A stretch of 64,000 bases of DNA from Clytia hemisphaerica (GCA_902728285.1 CACVBU010000071.1:124001-188000); one strand, 5' to 3'. Counted from the first letter of the stretch, positions 1 through 11,723 are shown. The notes: generated from the sequence alone by a model not told the origin. Program-made: numbers and translations.

Positions 1-1324
1 GAACAGATAGCCCAGGAAATCTATAAGTAAACAAATTTGTTTAAGTTAACTTTTAACATATCGTCAGAAATGCAAAATTGTTTGTTTGAAAAATGTCACT
101 CCAGTCAGAGATATGCATGAAGTACCTCATACGATTTGGCCGATTTTCACTTTTAGACACTTTTATGAAGTATAAAGAAGCAATAAGTAAAGTAAGATCA
201 AACTTGAGTAAAATTTAGCTGTTGTGGATGAATTCGCCAACCTAAAATAGAAAAAGTATTGTCATATACGTCTGGATTATTAAGTCATGACAGAGAAAAT
301 TTTGAATCATCACGGCTGACCTCCCTACTCCCCTCACAGTCAGCCCTTAGCCACGCCAAATAGTGATGATTCATAGAGGTCCATACAAAATTTACAACAA
401 ATGTTTCAAATGGTTATCCAAGGGAGTTTGACTTGCAAACAATAATTAGTCGTACAAGGGGAATTTTATTCCCATAGGCTAAAACAAGTAGTGCTGACAG
501 CAGCTAAATACTGAGTCATTGATTTCTGGCGCCGGGATTCCGCATTTCCCTATTAATGCACAAAGCTTGTTTCAGCAACAACACTATATGTATTGTTTTT
601 TATGGCGCCGGGATTCTATGTAGATCCCTATTTACGAGTACGACTTTGATAATGCGAGTCCTCCTTTGAATGAAGCTCTTAATTTGATAGATAGTTGGCC
701 AGGTCAAGCATTTGCTATAAGCCTTTTCATCAAGGATCAAGTTAGTTTCTCAGCTAAATCTATCATACCCCCCCCGCTTGCCCAACAAAATAACAGCGTT
801 GATTCCACTACATGGTAAAAACCTCTATTTCTCTATTTTGAGGATAAAAAACCATATGGCTAAAGCAACATAGTTATTTCATTCTAAAAGTTTACCTTTT
901 ATATTCATAACATGTCAAAGAATCTTGTTGAAAATATTTTTTAGGTCGAATAGGAAGAAGTTGTCTTTTCAGGGATTTTTCCGAAGTTTTTTTCATATGC
1001 TTTCGGGACAAAACTGTCCAAAACTAAAAAAATAGGCACACAACAAACTTAATCTGTGACAAGGAGGTTACAGCGAGAAAATAAATCGTCAAAGAGTGAA
1101 TCATTTTTAAAGGTTATTACAGGAAATTTAATGGAGCACGTAGATTGGCTTGTTTTTGAAAATTATTATACTAGAAAGTATTATTTTGGAAAATATGGTA
1201 AACTTTACGACGAAACATTTTCTTTGACGAGATTTTCTATGCGGAAAATGTGACCTGGAAAGAGCAGTAAGGTTGCATTGTTGTAAATTTTGAATGGCTT
1301 TTTGTACAGTTATTAAGTGAAAAA
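1..1324. other. No gene seen; short direct repeat
   Basis: AT-rich sequence with many stops in all frames and no recognisable protein. The 13-bp string GGCGCCGGGATTC occurs twice (528-540 and 604-616), both followed by a similar TCCCTA-like context. The 3' end of the Helitron that starts at 1325 should lie in this stretch, because that element reads on the minus strand. I could not identify a convincing CTRR terminus with its hairpin. Confidence 0.5.
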
Positions 1325-2059
1325 TTAATTTGAATGACGTGATTTGCACAGTAAACATGGGCAACTGGCATCATTCTTTTCACATACAGTTGACGTTATT
1401 CCATCATCACAAAACTCGTCAAACGCATTTAAAAGAGTTAGATAGGAATCGGAACCATCCATATAATGAACATAGTCAGCTACAATTTGATCGGACATCC
1501 CTTTCAGTCTTTTCTCCTCTTCTATTCTACCAGGCATTCCACTATGATTGTTGATAACCATTAAACGATCCATGGGCACTTCATCGACAAGACACCACCT
1601 TTTGTCGGACTCTACTCTACTGAGAGCTGTATAGGTAGTGCCTAACGATAAAGATTCCATGAAAGTTTTTTCTGCTGTATTTACGCGCATGTGCGTAGCT
1701 GGTTTACCTTCTCCAATCGTCGTCATTCCTTGACTTTTAGCAATAGGAATACTATATGCAGCAAGTAGTGGAAATCCAGTGCGCGAACAGCTTTGATGAG
1801 CGTCACATCTAGACTTCATTGGGACAATCGGTACCCATTTAGGATGTTCTTCATTCCAAACAGGTCCATTATAACCTTCAAAATGAACAATAATAGCATC
1901 TGGTGGTGATGGTGGACAGCACCCATCTGGGTAGAGAATAGCGATTACTGTGCCGATTGCTCCATTATTCAAACCAAAAGTAGTCAAAGGACCTTGGTTC
2001 TTTGTAAGCATAACAGGACAACCGACAGCAATGAAGGAAATTCCTGGTATTTGTCCCAT
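1325..2059 (-). pseudogene. Helitron helicase, C-terminal fragment
   Basis: 244-aa frame with the C-terminal PIF1/RecD-like helicase motifs. GCPVMLTKN and GLNNGAIGTVIAI correspond to the usual MLTxN...GLxNGAxG block, and TTYTALSRV is motif VI. The last ~60 residues hold a Cys-rich CPCLLC tail that I do not recognise. It is in a third frame relative to the two preceding helicase pieces, so at least two indels separate the parts. Confidence 0.82.
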
Positions 2060-2280
2060 TTGCTTTTGACCACTTGTTTTATGACATGTTCCTCTGCCTT
2101 CTGTGCAGGGGATCGTGTTAGAGTGATAACACGACCGTTGTCAAAGTCTTCTCTCTCTTTCTGAGTCATATTTGGTTCGTACTTTGAATTAATGTCGAGC
2201 CAATCTTGTTGGGTAATATTTCCGGAACGTATTCGCAGGAGTCTTTCAAGAAGGGTCTTTTGATCAGGTTTTTGGCGCAT
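1984..2280 (-). pseudogene. Helitron helicase, middle fragment
   Basis: 98-aa frame between the ATP-binding half and the C-terminal half of the helicase. The segment with LLERLLRIRSGNITQQDW and KEREDFDNGRVITL matches the low-complexity linker usual in Helitron helicases, where the nucleic acid domain 2 begins. It is separated from the upstream frame by a stop at about 2289 and from the downstream frame by a frameshift near 2050. Its last residues are out of register and not meaningful. Confidence 0.7.
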
Positions 2281-2288
2281 GGTTTGCG

Positions 2289-3371
2289 TTAATAAAACAC
2301 ATTTTTTAAACTTCTATAAATTGCATGTCCTTTCAAGTTTTCTGGGGTAGGTTTTTTACTTGGTTGAATAAACAAATCGTTCCCTTCAATGGGGCCTAGT
2401 TGCCCGAGGTCCCCAAAGAAGTTTACGACTGGAATATTCCCAAAATCTTTCTCAAAGTCCTCGGTTGCTTCCATAAATCTTTGGTTACACCATGCCAACA
2501 ACCTCGGAGAGTACATAGATCGTTCGTCCATGTTCAACGTGTACAAACCATGATTTTGGGTTTCATTGTTAAATCCAATCAGTGTTTGTAATTTTCTTTT
2601 CTGCTGGCTGTTCATTGGATGACTTGTAATGTCGACAGTACTTCTTTCCTTTTTTGTCATAAAAGGAATTGGTGTAGTGCTGTGTAGAGTTCGCCCATCT
2701 GGAATTAAATTGGAAGCAGCGCCAGTTGGTGCAATATTGAGAGTAGATCCATTGCGTCTGAATAACCTCCTAGTAATATAGGTGATTGCGTTGATCGTGA
2801 AAGTTTTACCAGTACCTCCATAGCCTTGAACAAGAAGTCGTAAAGGTTCCGAATTATCAGTACCTGCAGCAACACTGAGAAGTTTTTCTAGATTCATAGC
2901 AATTATGACACGCTGCAAAGGATTAGCATACAACAGATTGATATCTGGAAGATTGTAGTTGTTAAGATGAGTGGTAATTCTTTCCTCTACTTCTTCATAT
3001 TTGTCCTGAAGCCAAGTTTTGGTATTCTCTGGCCAATCGTCAGAACCAAAGCATTCTTTTGCATAGGCATTCCAATCAAATTCAGGACCTCCATCGAAAA
3101 GATTAGCTTCTCCAATAATAGAATCAAAATTCACATTGTTGTTGAGCCTTATATCTCTCAGTAGTGCTTCACCTAGTCTCAAATCGTTATAATTTGAATC
3201 TTGAGATGACTGCTGAGAATCTTGAGATGCTGGTTGACTTAGCTGCACATCTTGACTTTCTTGGATTTGATTTTCATCGTTTCTGTTTCTGTTTCTACGC
3301 CTTTCCCTCTCTTGTTTTTTGTCATATTTAAGCTTTGATAAATAATAATTTCCTTCAAGAAGTCGGGACAA
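2289..3371 (-). pseudogene. Helitron helicase, N-terminal half (frameshifted)
   Basis: 360-aa frame that picks up after the Rep reading frame goes off register near 3370. The overlap of the two frames at 3239-3371 looks like a small indel rather than a real overlap, since RLLEGNYYLSKLKY fits the usual Rep-helicase linker. It holds Walker A GYGGTGKT (plus-strand position about 2810-2832), a Walker B-like MDERSMYS and motif III GDLGQLGPI, so it is a PIF1-like ATPase. The frame stops at 2289, just before the next block in a different frame. Confidence 0.85.
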
Positions 3372-6300
3372 TCCGGATCATCGTTGAGAAATGCAGCAAG
3401 TGCATCTGAAAATTGTTCATCTTCATCCTTGAGATCCTCAGGCGATTCCCACGTTCCTTTTGAATAGATCATGAGTTGAGATTTGCAACAGTCTTCAGAA
3501 AGTGGCCATATTGGTTTCACGTCAGTCCCAGTGAATAAAGGAATATGATCACGTCCACAGGGGTAATTACACCTGCATTTCTTGGCCCAGTCATAAAGAG
3601 TCATTTCAGGATCTTCTTCACGTCGCTCTTGACGAAGAAATTTGTCTAAAGGCGTTTCAACGGTAGCGTATTCACTGCCATTTGATTTTTTAGAGTTCAA
3701 CTGGCGGTAACCACTCAAACCAACTCTTTGGGTAAGATTCGTGGAATGATAAAGGTGTCCTCCTGTGTTGATAAAATCAGCAGCTGCAGCTGGTACATCG
3801 ACAACTCCCACCACTTTCATTAGAAGCCGTTGCGCAACATTCTTGATAGTGGTACTTATGTCTGAAGAATGTAATAGCTCTCCGTAAATAGTGACAAATT
3901 CTTCCGTTGTTGTGGCACCTTTGCAGCAATACGAGCAAATGTATTTGACAAGGTTCAAAAGATCCTGGTCAATCAATGCTTGGCAGTCACAGTTTGCCTG
4001 CCAAGCAATGAGTAAGGTTTTGATATGATTGAGCATTCTTGCGTGATCTCGAGGTCCTTCGTATCTTGGATGACCGTCACCTTCAATGCGAGCTTCAAAT
4101 GGGTGTAATTCTTTGCCGGGTGTCTTTTTGGTTATTGGATCTTCTTTCCCAAAATGAGCTCGACAATAGCGTCTTTCGGAATCCTTATTTTTCTTCTTTA
4201 GACAATATCCATTGCAAGAATGAAGAGCCACCATATTTGTGATGTCTGTATGAAGCTCGTTCAAATCATTCTCTTCATTACAAGTTTGAAGAATTGGAAC
4301 TCCCAATGGATCGTACTCAGGGGGATTTCTGGTTCCTTCTGGTGGCGCCCATCCCTCTTTATTAGGAATCCATTCTCTTTCTCCATTTTCACCAATAACT
4401 TCTGATCCACCTGCGGGATGTAGACTCGTAAACATGGGTGAAAATATTTCATCAGTATTGTTTGTTTCTGATTGGAGCCAATTATAAAGCTGATTTGCTT
4501 TATCTTCTTCACCACAGTTGAGACAATCTTCCACAATTTTGGCATGTTGCTCAGAAAAGAGAACACCATGGGAATGGATTTGTCCGCGCCCTTTGGCAAA
4601 CTCAAATCTGAACCAAAATGTGTCAGATTGCAAAAGTGTTCGCATAACAGTGTTGTAGTAATTGATTGTACGAGCAGCAAAATAGTGGGTAGTAATGTGT
4701 TGATTTTCCAAAACTGATTTTCGTAAAAGTCTTTTGTCTTCTAGTAATTGTTGATAAAATGCTTCTTGATCAACACAACTATTTTGAGCTTTATATTTGG
4801 ATAGTAATAAAGCTAACGGGCGCCAGTGGTTTTCGGCCATTGAATTGGTGTGGAAGTAGGCTGGTAAATCGCCTACTTCCTTCCTGCGATAGTACATCAT
4901 AGCTTCAAGTTCTTTTTTTCTTTCCATCCAGTAAGGATGGGTGTTGACTATGTTGGCACCCATTTTAATAATCTTTCTTGGCACACTTTGATCATCGTTT
5001 TCTAAATTCTCCCTCAGTTCTTCAATAGTCAAATGGGCATCATTTAACTGCTGAGCAACCAAAAAACTTCCTTGATCGAGTGCTTTCTGTCGTTGTTTTA
5101 GATTGAGGAGTAAAAATCTGAGAAATGGGTGATTTGGTACACGGTCTTCCCCTACATAATATATATGCTCGACCCATTCATTGAGGTGCATTGAAACTAC
5201 TTTGTTACAAGTCACATCGCAAGTACCATTGATAAAAATATCAGGAGCAACCATAGTAAAGTAGCCTGGAGTTTTGAGTTCTTTAATTGGGTCTTGGCGG
5301 TTATGATCCCAATCTGCTGAGGCCACACCACCATTCTGTAAAACTTCTTCAGATCCAGTTAATTTTTTAACGATCATTTTGAACTCCTTTTCAACATTCT
5401 GAGGATCGACTGGGCATGTTATGCCCGATGTTGTAACGCTGTCATCGTTCTCATCAAACGGGATGAAAAATTGGTTTGGAGCTGGTCCTTTTTGGTCTTC
5501 TGTCATCTCATCGTCAACCTCTTCAACCTGAAGGCCTGGCATTTGTGCCCTTTCAGATGGAAGACTATCGATTCGCTCTTGATGAACAATGACATCAGCA
5601 TAAAATTTGTTGGGAAGATATTGGAAATATTTTCCAGTAAGTTGAACATTCATACAATTTGGACCATCATATTGTGTTGTCCCAGGTTCCTCCTCATCAT
5701 AACCACCATTTGGATAACCAAAGCAAAGTCCTTTCAGGGCTTGCTCAACTTTATCTCTTTTAACAGCATACTGTCTACTTCGAGTGTTTTGGTTTTTCCT
5801 CTTTAAGACTATGACTCCGATCTTGTCTGGTAACTGTGGCAGGTGTCTAGCAATCTCCATTTTATTTGGGATACTAACAGTGTGACCTTTTGACGACAAC
5901 ATCCCATGGCGGAGTAGATGTACGTTAGTACAGACCGTTATTTTGGCGATCAACAATCTTTCAACCATGGTAAGATTTTGGAGAAATGGCGGTATTGGTA
6001 GAAAATGCATTCCATTATGACGAATAGGGTGCGAAGGTGGACCCAAATCTTTTTCATCAGTAGTGAGGTATCCAGAAAACTTAGCAGGCTTTTCACTTTG
6101 TTTAGCGTTCTCTTTCTTCTCTTCATTTTTTTTGGTGATATGGCTTTTACCATTCTTTTTTTCATCCTTCTTATCGTGATTCTTTTTTTGCCGGTTCCTT
6201 TGATATCTATCTTGGCTGCAGCGATAACACAATCCTGTTCTTTTAACATTCCAAGTGTTCAATTTCACTCGGGCAGTGTTGTTGTTGAAAGATGGATTAT

Positions 6301-8353
6301 AGACTGGCCTTGTCTCTTTACATAATGAACAAGTGGCCACATCATGGTTATTTTCACCAGCCAGAAAGTCAGCGACTGACTTTCCAACTTCAGGATTTTG
6401 GTGAAGTGAGTTCAACAAATCAGCATTTTGATCAGGTTCAGGTTCAGGTTCAGGTTCAGGTTCAGGATCACAAGTTTCAGACTGGACATCAACATCCATT
6501 GAAGAAGAAGGTTGTTGATCTTCTATATGTGATGAGCCAGCTTGTGAGTGGTCCATTGGTTCTTCTCGTTGTTGATTGTCTAGATTTTGCTTAATCTGCT
6601 TCACCCTCTGATAGGTAATCTTGTTTTTCATTTTTTTAATACGCCGATTAGTTTCAACGAGGTCGTCTTTTTCGGCTGGCATAACATAAGGTACATCATA
6701 TTGTGCACATTTCTGTAATAGATTTTGGTGAAGCTTTGTCTGTTTCTGTGGTTGACTTTGTCTAACATACTTTGTTTCTTTTTTAAGCTTTCGTTTTTGG
6801 TATTTGATCTTGTTTTGCATTTTCATAATACGCTGGTTAGTTTCGTTGAGGGATTCATTTTCAGCTGGCATGACATACGGAACATTATATTCTTGACATT
6901 GCTGTAATAGAGCCTTTGCCTGCTTCTCTTTTTTCAGGTGTTGCCTATTACAGTTGATTTCGATCCTCGTTTTGTTAATACGAAGTTTGAATTGTTCCTC
7001 CGTTTCAGTTTCATACAGTAGAGAGTTGTGTTGCCGTTCATCTTCCACCAATTCTGATTTACGTGAAAAAGATTGTTGATGTTTGTCTTTGGAATGCTGT
7101 TCAACACTACATTCAGAAATAACAAAGTCGACATGATTGGAAAATGAGGTGGGCAGACGAAGGGAATTGTGTGTATCATATGATAAAACTGTTTCATTTG
7201 TTGGTATCAAGGATTGAAAGTGATCATTATTAGATGAAGCCAAGTACATTACAATACCAGAGGTTGCATTTGGATTTAGATCGAAGTAAGGTTGTTCACG
7301 TGTGCTTGTATCGGTTGATACAAAGATGTGTACATTTAGAAAGTATGCAGTTGCAACACAAACAATCATTTCTGTGTAGACTGCATCTTTTTCTTGTTCT
7401 GATAAATACAATTCAAATCGATCACCACCCAAGTTGTTGCTCTGGAATCGATCATCTACAACAATATTGTGCAAACCAAAATCTTGTAAAACATGGTTAA
7501 AATCATCATGTTCTTCGATATTCCTGATGTAATTGACAACTGCTTTTCTCAAATCTCCTATATCTACAAACCTAAAGTTTACAGGAAGTTGGCCATTAAT
7601 TGTAGATCGATGAATTTGCTCAACAATAGAATGATAGAAACAGTTGCCATCTCCTGGTGTTGGTTGGTACAATGACATATCCAATCCAACGAAACGAGCA
7701 TTGGCTACCATAATAGTTGCTCTTTGGGCAATAGCTTCTTCAGGTGACAGGATTTCCTTTTGGTATCCTTTTGCAAGAGAATTGTCAACACAATATGGCA
7801 AAACCCTCTCTTCTTGTAAAGGAATTAATGATTGGAAGTGGTTATTGGATGATGAAAGAAACATTACAATACCAGAGGTTGCATTTGGATTCAAGTGAAG
7901 GTAAGGTTGTTCACGAGTAGATGCATCAGTTGTGACACAGATGTTTAAATTCAAATAGAAAGCAGTTGCAACACGAACAATAAGATTGGAGAAATTGGCA
8001 TCAACACCTTGTTCTTGTAACAATCCTTCCCATTGTTGAGCGTCTACACTGTTTTGGAAGTTAAAATTTTGTACAACATTGTAAAATTCTGTTTCCTCCT
8101 TTGCATTTCTCAAAAATGTCACAACATCTTTTCTTAACTTACCTATATCCGTGTATCTTTTTGATTTAGGAAGATTAAAATAAACATTTGGGCGATGAAT
8201 TTGTTCTACAACAGAATAGTAAAAGCAATTTCCATCAGAAGGGGTAGGACGATTCAAAGATACATTGAGCCCAATACTACACCCTCTTGCAACCAAAAAT
8301 CTAGCTCGCTCTAAAAGCCTATCTGTTGTATTATCCATAGGTCTGGCTCTCAT
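3239..8353 (-). CDS. Helitron protein, N-terminal part: tandem OTU proteases plus Rep
   Basis: 1,704-aa open frame. Two OTU domains stand in tandem. The first has the DGNC motif with Cys43 and a C-terminal His172 in NHFQSLIP; the second has Cys238 and His378 in DHFQSLIP, so both appear catalytically complete. A second pair of repeats follows at about 483-520 and 547-584, each with VPYVMPAE and NKI-YQ. A short (EP)n tract lies near 631-640. CSLC (675-678) and CYRC (709-712) look like a zinc finger. A DUF6570-like segment with PIPPFLQNLTMVE comes next. The HUH nickase motif GQIHSHGVL is near residue 1259 and the two-tyrosine motif YICSYCCKG near 1466, as needed for rolling-circle nicking. The frame runs out of register at about 3370, where the helicase continues in another frame. 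I read this as an intact protease-Rep half of a broken transposase. Confidence 0.85.
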   Translation of the reverse strand: MRARPMDNTTDRLLERARFLVARGCSIGLNVSLNRPTPSDGNCFYYSVVEQIHRPNVYFNLPKSKRYTDIGKLRKDVVTFLRNAKEETEFYNVVQNFNFQNSVDAQQWEGLLQEQGVDANFSNLIVRVATAFYLNLNICVTTDASTREQPYLHLNPNATSGIVMFLSSSNNHFQSLIPLQEERVLPYCVDNSLAKGYQKEILSPEEAIAQRATIMVANARFVGLDMSLYQPTPGDGNCFYHSIVEQIHRSTINGQLPVNFRFVDIGDLRKAVVNYIRNIEEHDDFNHVLQDFGLHNIVVDDRFQSNNLGGDRFELYLSEQEKDAVYTEMIVCVATAYFLNVHIFVSTDTSTREQPYFDLNPNATSGIVMYLASSNNDHFQSLIPTNETVLSYDTHNSLRLPTSFSNHVDFVISECSVEQHSKDKHQQSFSRKSELVEDERQHNSLLYETETEEQFKLRINKTRIEINCNRQHLKKEKQAKALLQQCQEYNVPYVMPAENESLNETNQRIMKMQNKIKYQKRKLKKETKYVRQSQPQKQTKLHQNLLQKCAQYDVPYVMPAEKDDLVETNRRIKKMKNKITYQRVKQIKQNLDNQQREEPMDHSQAGSSHIEDQQPSSSMDVDVQSETCDPEPEPEPEPEPDQNADLLNSLHQNPEVGKSVADFLAGENNHDVATCSLCKETRPVYNPSFNNNTARVKLNTWNVKRTGLCYRCSQDRYQRNRQKKNHDKKDEKKNGKSHITKKNEEKKENAKQSEKPAKFSGYLTTDEKDLGPPSHPIRHNGMHFLPIPPFLQNLTMVERLLIAKITVCTNVHLLRHGMLSSKGHTVSIPNKMEIARHLPQLPDKIGVIVLKRKNQNTRSRQYAVKRDKVEQALKGLCFGYPNGGYDEEEPGTTQYDGPNCMNVQLTGKYFQYLPNKFYADVIVHQERIDSLPSERAQMPGLQVEEVDDEMTEDQKGPAPNQFFIPFDENDDSVTTSGITCPVDPQNVEKEFKMIVKKLTGSEEVLQNGGVASADWDHNRQDPIKELKTPGYFTMVAPDIFINGTCDVTCNKVVSMHLNEWVEHIYYVGEDRVPNHPFLRFLLLNLKQRQKALDQGSFLVAQQLNDAHLTIEELRENLENDDQSVPRKIIKMGANIVNTHPYWMERKKELEAMMYYRRKEVGDLPAYFHTNSMAENHWRPLALLLSKYKAQNSCVDQEAFYQQLLEDKRLLRKSVLENQHITTHYFAARTINYYNTVMRTLLQSDTFWFRFEFAKGRGQIHSHGVLFSEQHAKIVEDCLNCGEEDKANQLYNWLQSETNNTDEIFSPMFTSLHPAGGSEVIGENGEREWIPNKEGWAPPEGTRNPPEYDPLGVPILQTCNEENDLNELHTDITNMVALHSCNGYCLKKKNKDSERRYCRAHFGKEDPITKKTPGKELHPFEARIEGDGHPRYEGPRDHARMLNHIKTLLIAWQANCDCQALIDQDLLNLVKYICSYCCKGATTTEEFVTIYGELLHSSDISTTIKNVAQRLLMKVVGVVDVPAAAADFINTGGHLYHSTNLTQRVGLSGYRQLNSKKSNGSEYATVETPLDKFLRQERREEDPEMTLYDWAKKCRCNYPCGRDHIPLFTGTDVKPIWPLSEDCCKSQLMIYSKGTWESPEDLKDEDEQFSDALAAFLNDDPDCPDFLKEIIIYQSLNMTKNKRGKGVETETETMKIKSKKVKMCS

Positions 8354-8540
8354 TACAACCTGAAAGAAAAAAAAATTTGATTAAGTAAAAAGCTTCTGAA
8401 AGAATCTGTGGATGAAAATTTGAATAACTATTTAAACAAAACTGAAACGTTTTTACTTATTACTTTTAAATTTTTTACCTACTGTACTTATTTACTTCAT
8501 AAACATTAAGTATCACAGAAAATTCCTTAGAAAATTGAAT

Positions 8541-10375
8541 GATTTCGGTAACCGTATCTAGTCAAGTTGCTCAATGAGTATGCCTTGTCGTGTGGAAAAA
8601 TGTGAAAGTAAATCGGTAACGGTTTGTTGAAGCGGCAATTTGATATTGGTATCGGTATTAAGTCTTGTAAGGAAACTATATATATATAAAAGTATAAAAA
8701 AATTCTCTACAGTAGGAACTTCCCATATATTACAGATAAAAAAAAATGCAAATAATAAAGAAAAGTGAAACCCAAAAGCATCAATGCAATCGCAAGTGTA
8801 TAAAAAGTCTATAATTATAATAATCCCGCAGTTTGAGAAAAAAACTAAATACTTCTCTGTCTGTGTGACCTTTATAAGCTTACTTGGTTGCTTACTTACT
8901 TGATTGCTTACTATTAAAATTTGAACGATTTCGGTAACAGCGGCAATTGGATATCGGTAACGGTATCGGTATGGGGTACAGCATCTGCTTAGGATAAGTA
9001 AACAGAAAACTTTTTAAAAAACCTCTAAAAAGTTCCCATATATCGCAGATACAAAAAAGTACAAAAAGTGTTAAAAGAAAGTGAAACCCAAAAGTATCAA
9101 TGCAATCGCAAGTGTATAAAAAGTCTACAATTATAATAATCCCGCAGTTTGAGAAAAAAACTAAATACTTCTCTGTCTGTGTGACCTTTGTAAGGTTACT
9201 TGGTTGCTTACTTACTTGGATGCTTACTATTAAAATTTGAACGATTTCGGTAACAGCGGCAATTGGATATAGGTATCGGTATCGGTATGGGGTACAGCAT
9301 CTCCATAGGATAAGTAAACCCAAAACTTTTAAAAAAATTCTCTAAGAAGTTCCCATATATAGCAGATAAGAAAAAGTACAAAAAGTGTTAAAAGAAAGTG
9401 AAACCCAAAAGTATCAATGCAATCGCAAGTGTATAAAAAGTCTACAATTATAATAATCCCGCAGTTTGAGAAAAAAACTAAATACTTCTCTGTCTGTGTG
9501 ACCTTTGTAAGGTTACTTGGTTGCTTACTTACTTGATTGCTTACTATTAAAATTTGACAATTTCGGTAACAGCAGCAATTGGATATAGGTATCGGTATCG
9601 GTATGGGGTACAGCATCTCCATAGGATAAGTAAACCCAAAACTTTTTAAAAAATTCTCTTAGAAGTTCCCATATATAGCAGATAAGAAAAAGTACAAAAA
9701 GTGTTAAAAGAAAGTGAAACCCAAAAGTATCAATGCAATCGCAAGTGTATAAAAAGTCTATAATTATAATAATCCCGCAGTTTGAGAAAAAAACTAAATA
9801 CTTATCGGTCTGTGTGACCTTTGTAAGGTTACTTGGTTGCTTACTTACTTGATTGCTTACTATTAAAATTTGACGATTTCGGTAACAGCGGCAATTGGAT
9901 ATAGGTATCGGTATCGGTATGGGGTACAGCATCTCCATAGGAAAAAGTAATCGCAAAACTTTAATAAAAATTCTCTAAGAAGTTCCCATATATAGTAGAT
10001 AAGAAAAAGTACAAAAAGTGTTAAAAGAAAGTGAAACCCAAAAGTATCAATGCAATCGCAAGTGTATAAAAAGTCTACAATTATAATAATCCCGCAGTGT
10101 GAGAAAAAAACTAAATACTTATTGGTCTGTGTGACCTTTATAAGCTTACTTGGTTGCTTACTTACTTGGATGCTTACTATTAAAATTTGAACGATTTCGG
10201 TAACAGCGGCAATTGGATATCGGTAGCGGTATCGGTATGGGGTACAGCATCTCCACAGGACAGGAAAAAGTAATCGCAAAACTTTTAAAAAAATTCTCTA
10301 AGAAGTTCCCATATATATACAAAAAAGACTACAAAAATGATTTTATTTAAAAAATGTGAAACCCAAAAGTATCAA
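8541..10375. repeat. Tandem array of a ~316-bp unit, about 5.8 copies
   Basis: The anchor TAAAAAGTCT recurs at 8801, 9117, 9433, 9750 and 10067, giving spacings of 316, 316, 317 and 317 bp. Each unit has a short TCGGTATCGGTATC internal tract, a run reading GGGGTACAGCATCTCC, and the block CCCAAAAGTATCAATGCAATCGC. The first (8541-8700) and last (10270-10375) units are partial or diverged. Minus-strand open frames of about 100-140 aa recur with the unit, rich in Tyr-Pro-Ile and hydrophobic residues. I treat them as a by-product of the repeat, not genes. Confidence 0.9.
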
Positions 10376-11521
10376 ATCATAAAGAGTACCTGCTTTTTAG
10401 ATGAGGCTCTTTTGAGCATGATTCTTGATAAAATGAATGAAATGAAATTAAAACAAAAACGATGATAAGACAATAGACACAACTGTTTTCTTCGTTTGAC
10501 ACTTTGCTTCGTTGAGACAGGAGCGCTCCGACAAGGTTTGCCTCTTTTTGTTGTTTTGGTGTTACCGTTAGAGACACTGATATATCCTAAAACTCTAGAC
10601 CTATTGTCCCGCAGCCACGGAGGTAAGATCAGAAAAGCTATCAAGTCTTATTCGAGTGAAATATCGCTTTGCTCAGCTTTGCTCGCTCGGTGCGTAAAAA
10701 TAGAGATCTGTAATCTCGATCGAAATTGAACTATTCCAGAGGCTAAACATGTTGGAATAGCGGCTAGACGAAAAAAAAGGTGAAAAAAAAAAACTGAATT
10801 TCCATTTTTAGTACCCGCATATCATTGAAATTTTGTAAATTCTGCTTACGCGCATGCGTTTGCCAAAAGAGTCGCACTCCGCTCGCTAACGCTCGCTCCG
10901 TGCGTAATGAGTATTCACAGCTTGCATTTGGCAGTACCACTTTTGATACTTTTGAATGGTTTTATTCTTCATATAACGTACAGAACAATTTTCCAACCAC
11001 GTTCTACTGGTTCAATTTCACAAATTACATAAAATAACATGAAATAATTTTATAAATAGGTATTTAAGCAGTAGGGAAACTTATTACCAAAACCTTTTTG
11101 GTGATTTCACAAAAACATTTTTGGTGAACTCTTGATATGCACCATTGTCTTCCACAGCTGATTGGTTGAAAGTGACTATTTTCAGTATTTTATGTCACTT
11201 ACAACGAATCACCTATTGGGTACGTGATGTAATGTCAGAAGACCTTTGAATGGCACATATCATGAATTTGCAGTGAAAAGGTGCAATTCATGAAAAATTT
11301 TAACCTTTCACACCGTGACTTAACCAAAAATTTAAGGTGAATTTTCAACGTTTTGTACATCTGGAATTAACTGATATAAACTACGTTCTGATTCAATTAA
11401 TTGCCGTAAGAACACCCTCTTTTTACTTTTCGAGAAAAATCTCAAAAAAGCCTACTATATATGTCCAGTGAAGTGGTACTCTGAACACCCAATAAATAAG
11501 AAGAATTAGAATTTGTAACAC
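10376..11521. other. No gene seen; GCTCGC/GTGCGTAA interspersed repeat traces
   Basis: No recognisable coding region. Two small GC-rich patches (10676-10696 and 10866-10909) contain runs like GCTCGCTCGGTGCGTAA. They resemble 47585-47615 and, in inverted form, the GGGGTTACGCACG patches at 30283 and 47630. This marks an interspersed repeat family with GTGCGTAA-type ends. The rest is AT-rich. Confidence 0.45.
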
Positions 11522-11723
11522 TACTTTAGGCGTAGAAACTTTCGCGAACAGAAACTTTCACGATTTTCGTGAATTTTGGCCTTTTTCGCGAAAGTAAATG
11601 TATTTGAAAATTCTTGAAAGGGCAATTCGCGAAAGTAAATGCTCGCGAAATAAAATGTGGTCTTTAATTCGCGAAAGTTTATGCTCGCGAAAAAAAAGTT
11701 TTGAAAACTTTATTTTTGGTAAA

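Larger units (their letters stand above)
1325..8353 (-). mobile_element. Helitron (OTU-OTU-Rep-helicase), decayed, coding extent
   Basis: Rolling-circle DNA transposon, given here as its coding extent because the terminal 5' TC and 3' CTRR ends were not located. On the minus strand the order is two OTU cysteine-protease domains, a zinc-finger pair, a DUF6570-like region, an HUH Rep nuclease and a PIF1-type superfamily 1 helicase. The protease and Rep parts are one long open frame. The helicase is spread over three frames with an internal stop, so this copy should not make a working RepHel. The OTU-RepHel architecture is typical of animal Helitrons. Confidence 0.88.

Noticed and set aside
1056-1554. 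Plus-strand ORFs over the Helitron helicase end
   Set aside because: They are shadows opposite the helicase C-terminal frame or lie in non-coding sequence.
8892-10279. Repeated minus-strand ORFs of 97-143 aa
   Set aside because: They recur with the 316-bp repeat unit, are hydrophobic and low-information, and end at arbitrary points of the unit. Likely by-products of the satellite.
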